Notes under the pieces: generated by a model | Database searches by the model: none | The model's input: the letters and a program-made list of their open reading frames with translations, nothing else | Told to the model about the DNA's origin: nothing | In this document: piece by piece, positions 25,831 through 33,045 of the stretch | How the letters are laid out: every line of letters begins with the position of its first letter | Numbering within the stretch: position 1 is the first letter of the stretch | Position numbers and translations under genes: made by a program | NCBI GenBank assembly: GCA_036269075.1 | Contig: DATASX010000016.1 | Location: forward strand, 1 to 64,000 | Origin: Sporichthyaceae bacterium | GTDB taxonomy: Bacteria; Actinomycetota; Actinomycetes; Sporichthyales; Sporichthyaceae | DNA: 64,000 nucleotides | Direction of reading: 5' to 3'

Positions 25831-27468
25831 TCAGTCGTAGACCGCCTCGACGAACCACATCCCGTCCTCCTGCAGGAGCAACCAGCCGGCCCCGTCGGCG
25901 GTGGCCACCTGGAAGCGGATCCGCAGCCGCGCCTTGGCCGAGTCCCACCACCGCTCGTCGGCAGGCCACGGACCGGCCCACGACAGGACCCGGCGCGGCG
26001 GCTCGCGACCGACGACCAGGCGGGCCGGGGCGCCGGAGAGCGCGTAGCGGGCCGTCACCGCCACCGGGGCCCCGGACTCATCGATGAGCACGGCAGGAAC
26101 CGGGATCGGCGGGACCAACGCCGGGCTGGGCTCGGGCACCCGGCCCGGCCACGGACCGTCCGCGCGACGGGACTCCCGCGGGTCGCCCCAGGTGACGTAG
26201 CGGACCCGCTCCCCCGGACCTCGCCCGCCGCCGACCACCGCGGTCTGCACCGACGGCTGCCCGAGCAGGCCCTGCACCCGGGACAACGCCCGCCCGGCCC
26301 GGGCGGCGGCATCCGCATCGGCCCCGGACGGGGCCCACAACCCGAGCTGCTCACCGGCGTGCTCGATCACCTCATCGGGCGCCAGCCGGAGAACCGCTAT
26401 CCCGGACCGCGCCCGGGCGGGCGAGGCGGCGCCCGGGCGGGTGGCCAACCACCCGTCCAACTGCCAGCGAACCCGTTCCGCGATCGCCGCCGCGGTCAGC
26501 ACACCCTCGTGGCGCCAGACCCGGGTGTGGCGCTCCCCGCTCTCGGTCTCCGCCTCGACACTCACCCGGGTGCACCCGAGACCGGCCGCGGCCAGGCGCA
26601 GCTGGAGCTGGTCGGCCAGCCGCCGGGCCGCGAAGGCCGCCCGCTCCACGGAGTCGGCCGGTGGGTCGAGGGTCAGCGAGACGACCAGGTCCGGCGGTGG
26701 GACCCGGGCGTCCGGTGGCCGCGGATCCAACCCACGGGCCAACCGGTGGACGAAGACGCCGTCGGAGCCGAACCGGGCCATCACGTCGGGGGCGGGCAGT
26801 TGGGCGAACTCCCCCAACGTGCGCAGCCCGAGCCGACGCAACAGGTCGACCAGTTCCGGCCGGTCGATGACCTCCAGCGACTGCGCGGCCAGGAACTCCG
26901 GTGTGCGACCGGCGGGCACAACGGCGCCACGGCGGGCCGCCAGCGCGGCGGCGAACGGCCCCTCGGCCACCCCGGCCAGGCAGGAGTCGCCCGGACCGGC
27001 CGCGGACGCCTCGTCGGCGAGCCGGACCGCGGCCGGCTCGTCGCCCCCGAAGTACCGCGCCGGGCCGCGCGCGGACACCGCGCACAGCCCCGGCCGGACG
27101 ACCTCGACACCCGGCGCCACGGCTTCGACCGCGGCCACCACGGGCTCGAACGCGCGCGCCTCCTCGGCCAGGTCGCGGTCGAGCACCGCCAGCTCCGGGC
27201 AGCGGTACTGGGCCTCCCGACGGCGCAACCCACGACGCACCCCGGCCGCCCGGGCCCGGGCGGTGCACGAGAGCACGACGCCGCCGGACAGGACCGCGGC
27301 CGGGGCCTCCGGGGCCAGACCGACAGCTGCCACCGCGGTCAGCACCGGCCAGTCCGGGGACCAGATCGCGATGGTCCGCCCGGCGGGCGCATCCACCCGC
27401 GAGAGCTCCCCGCACCGGCTCGCGGAGGGCCGGACGGGGTGCTCTCGAGCTGTTCGGGCGGTGGCCAT
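25831..27468 (-). CDS. imuB: ImuB, catalytically inactive Y-family polymerase-like mutasome protein
   Basis: The 545-residue protein shows the Y-family fold: AIWSPDWPVLTAV, ADEASAAGPGDSCLAGVAEG, and the helix-hairpin-helix LRRLGLRTLGEFAQLP followed by a little-finger domain. The acidic active-site residues of true Y-family polymerases are not seen at the expected places, for example IAIWSPDWP where polymerases have a metal-binding aspartate box. That is the hallmark of ImuB, which acts as an adapter linking DnaE2 to the beta clamp. The start at ATG 27468 lies 14 bp after a perfect LexA box (27483-27498), so expression should be SOS-induced independently of imuA. Confidence 0.9.
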   Translation of the reverse strand: MATARTAREHPVRPSASRCGELSRVDAPAGRTIAIWSPDWPVLTAVAAVGLAPEAPAAVLSGGVVLSCTARARAAGVRRGLRRREAQYRCPELAVLDRDLAEEARAFEPVVAAVEAVAPGVEVVRPGLCAVSARGPARYFGGDEPAAVRLADEASAAGPGDSCLAGVAEGPFAAALAARRGAVVPAGRTPEFLAAQSLEVIDRPELVDLLRRLGLRTLGEFAQLPAPDVMARFGSDGVFVHRLARGLDPRPPDARVPPPDLVVSLTLDPPADSVERAAFAARRLADQLQLRLAAAGLGCTRVSVEAETESGERHTRVWRHEGVLTAAAIAERVRWQLDGWLATRPGAASPARARSGIAVLRLAPDEVIEHAGEQLGLWAPSGADADAAARAGRALSRVQGLLGQPSVQTAVVGGGRGPGERVRYVTWGDPRESRRADGPWPGRVPEPSPALVPPIPVPAVLIDESGAPVAVTARYALSGAPARLVVGREPPRRVLSWAGPWPADERWWDSAKARLRIRFQVATADGAGWLLLQEDGMWFVEAVYD

Positions 27469-27482
27469 GCGGACGACTATGT

Positions 27483-27498
27483 TCGAACATCTGTTCGA
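27483..27498. promoter_or_regulatory. LexA (SOS) box upstream of imuB
   Basis: TCGAACATCTGTTCGA is a perfect match to the actinobacterial LexA operator TCGAAC-N4-GTTCGA. It lies in the 78-bp gap between imuA and imuB, 14 bp before the imuB start. Confidence 0.92.
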
Positions 27499-27523
27499 TT
27501 GTCAAGGGTGGCCCGCGCGTCGC

Positions 27524-27538
27524 CTGACGCTCCGTCAG
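27524..27538. terminator. Small palindrome CTGACG-CTC-CGTCAG between imuA and imuB
   Basis: A perfect 6-bp stem with a 3-base loop, without a T-run. It lies 9 bp past the imuA stop and just before the imuB SOS box. It may weaken read-through from imuA, or be a member of a small palindrome family also found at 50359, 55282 and 62862. Confidence 0.45.
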
Positions 27539-27546
27539 ATAAGCTG

Positions 27547-28293
27547 TCAGCCGGCGGCGTCGGCCAGTTCGGGTCCGGCCACGACGAGTGGATCCGGCAA
27601 GCCGGCCGGTCGGATCTCGACGGTCGCCGACCGGGCACCGACCACCCCGCGGCCCGAGACGCCAACCGACAGGCGGTGGGCAGACAGCTGCCCGAAACCG
27701 TCGCCGAGGCCCTCCCACCGCGCGGCCGTCGACCGCAGTCGCACATCGGCGTCGACCCACGGCCCGAGCGAGACCAGCACCGTGCCGTGCCGACGGATCC
27801 GCGCGGCGAGCCACCGCTCGTCGGCGGGCCGCAAGGCTGTCGGGGGGCGGACCGCCACCAGGTCGAAGCCGTCGAGCAACGCCCCCACGACCCGCACCCA
27901 GTCCCGACCCGGTTCCGGCACCAGGGCCAACCTGTCCAGGTCGACACCGGCCTCCGCGGCGGCGGCCAGACCGATTCCGGGGCCGTTCACCAGCGCGCAC
28001 CAGGACCCGGCACCCGACACCCGCGCGAGCAGCAACAACAGCACCGAACAACCGCCCGGGCCGACAGCCTCCCGGTAGCACTCGCCCGACCCCCCACCGC
28101 CGGACCGACCCGGGGCCAACGGCCCGGCGATCCCGATCTCGACCGTGCTTCCCCGCCGCAGTCCGCCTCCGATCAGGACCGGCCGCAACGCGTCCGGCAC
28201 GGGCAGTACCGAACTGACCGGCGGGGTCGCCGAGGCCCGCGAGACCGCACCGGCGGGCAGTCTGGAAATCAGGTCGGCAACTGTGGTGGACAC
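27547..28293 (-). CDS. imuA: ImuA-like RecA-fold accessory protein of the SOS mutasome
   Basis: Using GTG 28293 the product is 248 residues. It has the general layout of actinobacterial ImuA-prime proteins: a short N-terminal part, a RecA-like core (LRRGSTVEIGIAG near the normal Walker position, SVLLLLLARVSGAGSWCALVN, VRVVGALLDGFDLVAVRPP) and a C-terminal tail. A clear Walker A lysine is not seen, as is common in this degenerate family. ImuA-type proteins bind RecA and help DnaE2/ImuB reach damaged DNA. A longer ATG start at 28311 would lie inside the LexA box, so the GTG is preferred. Identification rests largely on position next to imuB and dnaE2 and on the SOS box. Confidence 0.75.
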   Translation of the reverse strand: MSTTVADLISRLPAGAVSRASATPPVSSVLPVPDALRPVLIGGGLRRGSTVEIGIAGPLAPGRSGGGGSGECYREAVGPGGCSVLLLLLARVSGAGSWCALVNGPGIGLAAAAEAGVDLDRLALVPEPGRDWVRVVGALLDGFDLVAVRPPTALRPADERWLAARIRRHGTVLVSLGPWVDADVRLRSTAARWEGLGDGFGQLSAHRLSVGVSGRGVVGARSATVEIRPAGLPDPLVVAGPELADAAG

Positions 28294-28303
28294 CGTGTTA
28301 TGT

Positions 28304-28319
28304 TCGAACACATGTTCGA
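28304..28319. promoter_or_regulatory. LexA (SOS) box upstream of imuA
   Basis: TCGAACACATGTTCGA matches TCGAAC-N4-GTTCGA perfectly. It ends 10 bp before the imuA GTG start and covers an alternative ATG start. It is 110 bp from the divergent CitE-like gene, which it could also affect. Confidence 0.92.
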
Positions 28320-28429
28320 TTCATGCAACCCGCAGCGGCTCCGGGTGGCCTATGCCACGTCCGGAGGCGGACCGTGCCGGACGGGGCTGAACGATAATTG
28401 CCGGGTCGGAAGGCACCACGAGGAGTCCC

Positions 28430-29248
28430 ATGTCGCCCCAGGATCTGGCGTCCGTCACGAGTCTGTTGTTCGTCCCCGGCCATCGGCCCGACCGCTTCGC
28501 GAAGGCAGCCGACTCCGGTGCCGGCGCGATCATCCTCGACCTCGAGGACGCGGTTGCGCCGGAGGCCAAGGTCGAGGCCCGTGAGCACGTGGCCAAGTGG
28601 TTGGCCGGTGGCGGGGGCGGGATCGTCCGCATCAACGCGCCGGGAACGCCCTGGCACGACGACGACTTGGCCGCGGTCGCCGGACACCCGGTCATGCTGC
28701 CGAAGGCCGAGTCCGCCGAGCAGGTCGCCACGGTCGTCGCGGCGCTCGGTACGGACGCTGCGGTGCTGCCGCTGGTGGAGACCGCGGCCGGGGTTCTCGC
28801 GGCCGATGAGTTCCTCGCGCTGCGCGGGGTGGTGCGGGCGGCGTTCGGCTCGATCGACCTGTCGGCGCAGCTGGGAGTCGACCCGAACGACTACCAGGCG
28901 TTCCTGTTCGCCCGGTCCCGGCTGGTGCTGGCCAGCGCCGCCGCCGGGGTCGCCGGCCCGGTCGACGGCGTCACGACCGATGTCACCGACGACGACCGAC
29001 TGGCCGCCGACGCCGCGCACGGCGCCGGGCTCGGGTTCACCGGCAAGATGTGCATCCACCCCCGCCAGTTGCAGGTCGTGCACACCGCCTTCGACCCGAC
29101 GGCCGAGGAGTTGGAGTGGGCGCGCCGAGTGGTGCAGGCCGCCGGCGACGGCGCCGTCACCACCCTGGACGGGAAGATGGTGGACAAGCCGGTTGTCGAC
29201 CGCGCACGACGCACACTGTCCCGGGCGTCGGCGACAATGGGGGCGTGA
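28430..29248 (+). CDS. CitE-like HpcH/HpaI aldolase/citrate lyase family protein
   Basis: The 272-residue protein starts at ATG 28430 after GAGGAG. It has the CitE-family features LLFVPGHRPDRFAKAA, IILDLEDAVAPEAK (metal/substrate-binding acidic residues), VRINAPGTPW, LPLVETAAGV, AFGSIDLSAQLG and the late GFTGKMCIHPRQL. Relatives cleave or form beta-hydroxy-acyl bonds (citramalyl-CoA, malyl-CoA, malate or L-lactate type compounds) using Mg2+. The start has space for its own promoter opposite imuA. It is coupled through a 45-bp mini-ORF to the next gene and opens a cluster of lyases, so it may serve a shared catabolic or biosynthetic route. Confidence 0.88.
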   Translation: MSPQDLASVTSLLFVPGHRPDRFAKAADSGAGAIILDLEDAVAPEAKVEAREHVAKWLAGGGGGIVRINAPGTPWHDDDLAAVAGHPVMLPKAESAEQVATVVAALGTDAAVLPLVETAAGVLAADEFLALRGVVRAAFGSIDLSAQLGVDPNDYQAFLFARSRLVLASAAAGVAGPVDGVTTDVTDDDRLAADAAHGAGLGFTGKMCIHPRQLQVVHTAFDPTAEELEWARRVVQAAGDGAVTTLDGKMVDKPVVDRARRTLSRASATMGA

Positions 29249-29289
29249 TCCCGACCACTCGCGAGCGAGCCGCAAGGCGACACCGGTGA
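29245..29289 (+). other. 14-codon coupled mini-ORF between the CitE-like gene and the next gene
   Basis: Its GTG overlaps the upstream TGA as GTGA, and its TGA (29287-29289) overlaps the downstream GTG, again as GTGA. It contains CTCGCGAGCGAGCC, similar in part to the MIRU-like repeats elsewhere, but it is only 45 bp long. It probably lets ribosomes pass from one gene to the next. Membership of the same family is uncertain. Confidence 0.5.
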
Positions 29290-30233
29290 CTGCCCCCGGC
29301 CGCCTCGTGCCACCACCGCCGAACACCAGGTCGCACCCCTACCGCGGGCTGTCGATGCAGGAGGTCGACTTCCCGCTCACCGAGGCGGCGATCCTCGAGC
29401 ACCTGATGGGCCGTGAGGTCTACCGGCGCACCGACTTCCTGGCGCTGCGCCACGGCGACCGGACGGCACTGGTGCAGGTCGCCAAGGAGAGCACGGTGCC
29501 GCTGTTCTCCCCGGTCACCGACGCGTTGGTGCTGTCCGGCCCGGAGGACACTGCCTACCTGGAGGACCCGTCGGTCGACGTGGGCAATGCGACCGCCCTG
29601 GGCAAGGTGGCCGATCCGGACAAGCTCACCACCGTCGTGGTCGGAATGTTCTCCCACGTGAACTTCCTGTACCGACCCGCTCCGATCCGGGTCCGGGTGA
29701 CCGAGGTCGTCCCGCCGCATCCGCCGAAGCTGTTGGCCCAGGCCGAGCAGGTCGTCGCGTTCGACGAGGACCTGCCGCCGATCAACCTGGTGCTCGACGC
29801 CGTGGTCATCGACGACCTGGTGGCAGCCAACCCGGCGGACACCTACCTGCTGCCCTGCCGGGGCTCCGGGGCCGCACCCGACGGCGCCAGGCTCGCGTTC
29901 CTCGACACCCGCCCGGCCGGTCGCGAGGACTGGCTGCTGATCGGGTGCGAGCGCTCGTTGCAGTTCCATCGGCACTTCTACGGCGACGAGCCGCCCCAGG
30001 TCGACCTGTGCCCGCGCGCGCGCCTGGCGGCCGACCCGGAGTTCGCCGCGAGCAACGAACTGGCGCTGATCAAGTGCTGCCTGCTGGAGCGCGGCATCGA
30101 GGTCGACGGCCGCTGCGCCGTCGTGCCGTGGGGTGCGAACCTCGACGAGATCCGCACCGGCCTGCGGACCCTGCTGCTCGACCCGGCGCACGCCGAGACC
30201 CCCCTGACGCCGGCGGCGAACGGCGGGTCATGA
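29286..30233 (+). CDS. Unrecognised 315-residue actinobacterial protein in the lyase cluster
   Basis: The start is GTG 29286, coupled to the preceding mini-ORF; an internal ATG at the codon for LSMQEVD is possible. The protein is soluble with no signal peptide. Visible stretches include EVDFPLTEAAILEHLMGREVY, GMFSHVNFLYRPAPIRVRVTEVVPPHPPKLL and AANPADTYLLPCRGSG. The C-terminal part has Cys and His residues that could bind a metal (GCERSLQFHRHFYGDEPPQVDLCPR, ALIKCCLLERGI). I do not recognise the family. Its stop overlaps the next start (ATGA), so it is made together with the fumarase-superfamily lyase and likely works in the same pathway. Confidence 0.65.
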   Translation: MTAPGRLVPPPPNTRSHPYRGLSMQEVDFPLTEAAILEHLMGREVYRRTDFLALRHGDRTALVQVAKESTVPLFSPVTDALVLSGPEDTAYLEDPSVDVGNATALGKVADPDKLTTVVVGMFSHVNFLYRPAPIRVRVTEVVPPHPPKLLAQAEQVVAFDEDLPPINLVLDAVVIDDLVAANPADTYLLPCRGSGAAPDGARLAFLDTRPAGREDWLLIGCERSLQFHRHFYGDEPPQVDLCPRARLAADPEFAASNELALIKCCLLERGIEVDGRCAVVPWGANLDEIRTGLRTLLLDPAHAETPLTPAANGGS

Positions 30234-31570
30234 GCAGCCACCTGTCCGACTCGCAGCTGTTCGGCCATCTGTGGACCACCCCGGAGATGCACGCCCTGTT
30301 CGACGACACCGGGCGCACCCAGGGTTGGCTGGAGGTGCTCGCCGCACTGGCCGCCGCCCAGGCCGAGGTGGGGATGCTGCCGGCCGAGGCCGCCACGGCG
30401 ATCGCCGAGCAAGCCCACGTCGACCGACTGGACCTCGCCGCCGTCGCGGCCGGCACCCGGGCGGCCGGTCACTCGACGCTGGGGCTGATTCAGGAACTGC
30501 GTCGGGTGCTGCCGGAGGCCGCGCGGGAGTGGGTGTACTACGGGGCCACCGTCCAGGACGTCACCGACACCTGGACCGCGCAGACCATGACCACGGTCCT
30601 CGACATCCTCGACCGCGACGTGGAGCGCTGCCGGGCAGCCGCGTTGCAACTGGCCCGCGCCCACCGCGACACGATCATGTGCGGACGCACCCACGGCCAA
30701 CCCGGCCTGCCGATCACGTTCGGGTTCAAGGCAGCGGTGTGGGCCGACGAACTCGGCCGGCACGCCGAACGGATCCGGGAAGCGCGACCGCGGCTGGCCG
30801 TGGTGCAACTGGGCGGGGCGCTCGGGACGATGGAGTTCTGGGGCCCGGGCGCACCGGACCTGCTGGCGGCATTCGCCCGCCGCTGCGGGCTGGGGGCGCC
30901 GGACATCGCGTGGATCACCGCCCGCGACCGGGTGGCGGAGTTCGCGATGCTGCTGGCAATGGTGTCCGGGACCCTGGGCAAGATCGGCAACGAGGTCTTC
31001 GAGTTGGCGCGCCCGGAGATCGGCGAGGTCGCCGAGCCGTTCACCCCCGGTCAGGTCGGCAGCATCACGATGCCACACAAGCGGAACCCGGAACTGGCCG
31101 AGCACCTGGACACCCTGGCCCGCCGGGTCCGCCTCGACGCGGCCTCGTGCGTCGAGGGCATGATCGCGCTGCACGAGCGCGACGGCCGGAGCTGGAAGGC
31201 CGAGTGGCTGGCACTGCCGGAGGCCTGCCAGCTCACCGGCGCGGCGCTGGGGTTCGGGGCGCGACTGCTGGAGGGCCTGCAGATAAACGCCGAACGCATG
31301 CGGGTGAACCTCGACGCGCGGCGCGGGCTACTGCTCTCCGAACCGATGATGCGCGTCCTGGGCGATCGCATCGGCAAGCACGCGGCGCACGAGGCGATCT
31401 ACACCGCGGCGATGCACGCAGTCGAGAACGGCCTCGACCTGGAGAAGGTGGTCGCCGAACGCGGGTTGCTGACGCCGGATCAGATCAGCGCGGCCATCGA
31501 CCCGCGGACGGCGCTCGGTTCGACGACGACCTTCATCGACCGGGTGCTCGCGGCGGGCGGGGCCAGGTGA
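30230..31570 (+). CDS. Fumarase/aspartase-superfamily lyase (adenylosuccinate lyase / carboxymuconate cycloisomerase-like)
   Basis: The 446-residue protein has the three conserved regions of the superfamily: GAGHSTLGLIQ-type early sequence with MCGRTHGQP (catalytic base region), VYYGATVQDVTDT, and the signature loop GSITMPHKRNPELAEHL with the catalytic Ser. These enzymes split or form C-N or C-O bonds, releasing fumarate or a related product. The closest look is to the class II subfamily that includes 3-carboxy-cis,cis-muconate cycloisomerase and nitrosuccinate lyase, not to housekeeping PurB. No protocatechuate genes are nearby. It overlaps both neighbours by four bases (ATGA before it, GTGA after it). 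Confidence 0.85.
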   Translation: MSSHLSDSQLFGHLWTTPEMHALFDDTGRTQGWLEVLAALAAAQAEVGMLPAEAATAIAEQAHVDRLDLAAVAAGTRAAGHSTLGLIQELRRVLPEAAREWVYYGATVQDVTDTWTAQTMTTVLDILDRDVERCRAAALQLARAHRDTIMCGRTHGQPGLPITFGFKAAVWADELGRHAERIREARPRLAVVQLGGALGTMEFWGPGAPDLLAAFARRCGLGAPDIAWITARDRVAEFAMLLAMVSGTLGKIGNEVFELARPEIGEVAEPFTPGQVGSITMPHKRNPELAEHLDTLARRVRLDAASCVEGMIALHERDGRSWKAEWLALPEACQLTGAALGFGARLLEGLQINAERMRVNLDARRGLLLSEPMMRVLGDRIGKHAAHEAIYTAAMHAVENGLDLEKVVAERGLLTPDQISAAIDPRTALGSTTTFIDRVLAAGGAR

Positions 31571-32532
31571 TCCCGCCCGGCCTGGCGGCGGCGCCCCGGA
31601 TCCGGCTGGGCACGCTGCCGACCCCGTTGCACCCGGCGCCGCGGCTGTCCGAGGCCGCCGGGGTGGAGATCTGGTTCAAACGCGACGACCTGACCGGGCT
31701 GGGCCTGGGCGGGAACAAGGTTCGGGCACTGGAGTTCGTGCTGGGCGCGGCGACCGCGGCCGGCGCCGACTGCCTGATCACCGGCGGCGGGCCGAGTTCG
31801 AACTGGGCGATGCTCGCGGCGCTGGCCGCGCGGACCCGGGACATGGACGCGGCATTGGTCTACTACGGGCAACCCGTGCCCTACACCGGCAACCTCGCGC
31901 TGGCCGCGTCGATCGGGGCCGGGATCCACTTCACCGGCGACCCGGATCGCTCCACGGTCGAGTCGGTCGCCGAGGCCATCGCCGAGCGGATGCGCTCGGT
32001 CGGCCGCAACCCGTACACGTTGGGCCGCGGCGGCGCCGGTCCGGTCGGGGCCCTGGGCTATCTCAGCGCCACCGGCGAGATCGCCGCCCAGGCCGCGCAG
32101 CTGAACCTGACACCGCGTCAGCTCTGGCTGGCTACCGGGTCGTGCGGGACCCACGCCGGCCTGGTCGCCGGGGCGGCCACCTACGGCACGCCCTGGGAGA
32201 TTCACGGGGTCACGGTGAGCCGCCCGGCAGCGGAATGCATCGCTCGGGTCGCCGGGATCGCGGCGGAGGCCTGCGCGCTGATCGAGTCGGCCGCGCCGAC
32301 GCGGGAGCCGATCGTGCACGCCGAGATGCTCCTCGCCGCCCCGTACGGCGAACCGTCGCCGGAATCGGCGGCGGCCGCCGATCTGGTCGCGCGGACCGAG
32401 GGCGTGTTCCTCGACCCGGTGTTCGCGGCGAAGGCGATGGCCGGTCTGCTCGCGGCGGCTGCGACGGGGACGGCCCAGGGTCCGGTGGTCTTCCTGGCCA
32501 GCGGAGGTGCGCCGACGCTGTTCACCACCTAG
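31567..32532 (+). CDS. PLP-dependent D-cysteine desulfhydrase / ACC deaminase-family enzyme
   Basis: With GTG 31567 overlapping the upstream stop, the product is 321 residues. It is a fold-type II PLP enzyme: WFKRDDLTGLGLGGNKVRALEFVL holds the lysine that binds PLP, GGGPSSNWAMLAALAA follows, and GSCGTHAGLVAGA forms the phosphate-binding loop. Relatives deaminate D-cysteine, 1-aminocyclopropane-1-carboxylate or L-cysteate. Pairing with a fumarase-type lyase suggests that an amino acid freed or made by the lyase is processed by this enzyme, but the substrate is unknown. It is the last gene of the four-gene coupled set from 28430. Confidence 0.85.
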   Translation: MIPPGLAAAPRIRLGTLPTPLHPAPRLSEAAGVEIWFKRDDLTGLGLGGNKVRALEFVLGAATAAGADCLITGGGPSSNWAMLAALAARTRDMDAALVYYGQPVPYTGNLALAASIGAGIHFTGDPDRSTVESVAEAIAERMRSVGRNPYTLGRGGAGPVGALGYLSATGEIAAQAAQLNLTPRQLWLATGSCGTHAGLVAGAATYGTPWEIHGVTVSRPAAECIARVAGIAAEACALIESAAPTREPIVHAEMLLAAPYGEPSPESAAAADLVARTEGVFLDPVFAAKAMAGLLAAAATGTAQGPVVFLASGGAPTLFTT

Positions 32533-32799
32533 ACCCGGAACCCTTCCGGCAGGTCGCAACAGGCGGCGAAGCGGGAACTTCGTCGCGGAGGACCCAGAAC
32601 GCCCGAAAGCGGCCCGAACGGATGACCCACACCGGAACGATCGTGGGATTTCTTGCCGCGGTGCAACCGAACTTGTAACGGCTTCGTCTCAACCAGGAAA
32701 CCCGCACCGGCGGCACGCCGGAGGCGAGAACTACCTGCTGACAGGACTGCGACTGCCTGCCGGCACCGGACCCGCAAGTGCGGGACGAGAGGACCCGAA
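32533..32799. other. 267-bp gap upstream of the small Cys-rich ORF
   Basis: The region contains a short CCGGCGGCACGCCGG hairpin near 32706 and a leader-like stretch before the ORF at 32800. No riboswitch class could be recognised with confidence. It should hold the promoter of that small gene. Confidence 0.3.
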
Positions 32800-33006
32800 G
32801 TGCACAGCTGTTCCTGGTTCACCTCGAACGCCGAGCCGCAGTGCGGTGCTCAGGCGCCGCACCGCATCATCGTGACCACACCGTTGTACCGCGCCACCGT
32901 GTGGTTCTGCAGCGAGCACAAGGCCGCTCAAGAGGCCAACTTCGCTCGCCGCGGTGCCCGTATCCCGGCTCAGCGCCGTCCCGACCAGATCCTGATCACG
33001 GACTGA
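32800..33006 (+). CDS. Small Cys/His-containing protein of unknown function
   Basis: Translation from GTG 32800, eight bases after GAGAGG, gives 68 residues. The pattern CSWFTSNAEPQCGAQAPH followed by WFCSEHKAAQE places three Cys and two His so that a small zinc-binding site is possible. The C-terminal third is Arg-rich. There is no signal peptide. The gene is transcribed toward the argH-like lyase and ends just before the hairpin at 33023-33045. I do not recognise the family. Confidence 0.55.
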   Translation: MHSCSWFTSNAEPQCGAQAPHRIIVTTPLYRATVWFCSEHKAAQEANFARRGARIPAQRRPDQILITD

Positions 33007-33022
33007 CCACCGACTCGGCAAT

Positions 33023-33045
33023 CGATCTGACGGCAAGTCAGATCG
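33023..33045. terminator. Hairpin between convergent genes
   Basis: CGATCTGAC-GGCAA-GTCAGATCG is a perfect 9-bp stem with a 5-base loop. It lies between the small ORF (+) and the argH-like gene (-), whose TGA stop is inside the stem. No T-run follows, as is common for GC-rich actinomycete terminators. It could stop transcription from both sides. Confidence 0.65.

Noticed and set aside
23609-25840. Plus-strand 743-residue ORF opposite dnaE2
   Set aside because: DnaE2 motifs run through the full minus strand; the plus frame has no recognisable domain.
30230-31570. Housekeeping adenylosuccinate lyase (purB)
   Set aside because: The sequence fits the carboxymuconate cycloisomerase-like subfamily better, and no purine genes are adjacent.
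32533-32799. Riboswitch in the gap before the small Cys-rich ORF
   Set aside because: Several GC hairpins are possible, but none fits a riboswitch consensus I know well enough to name.
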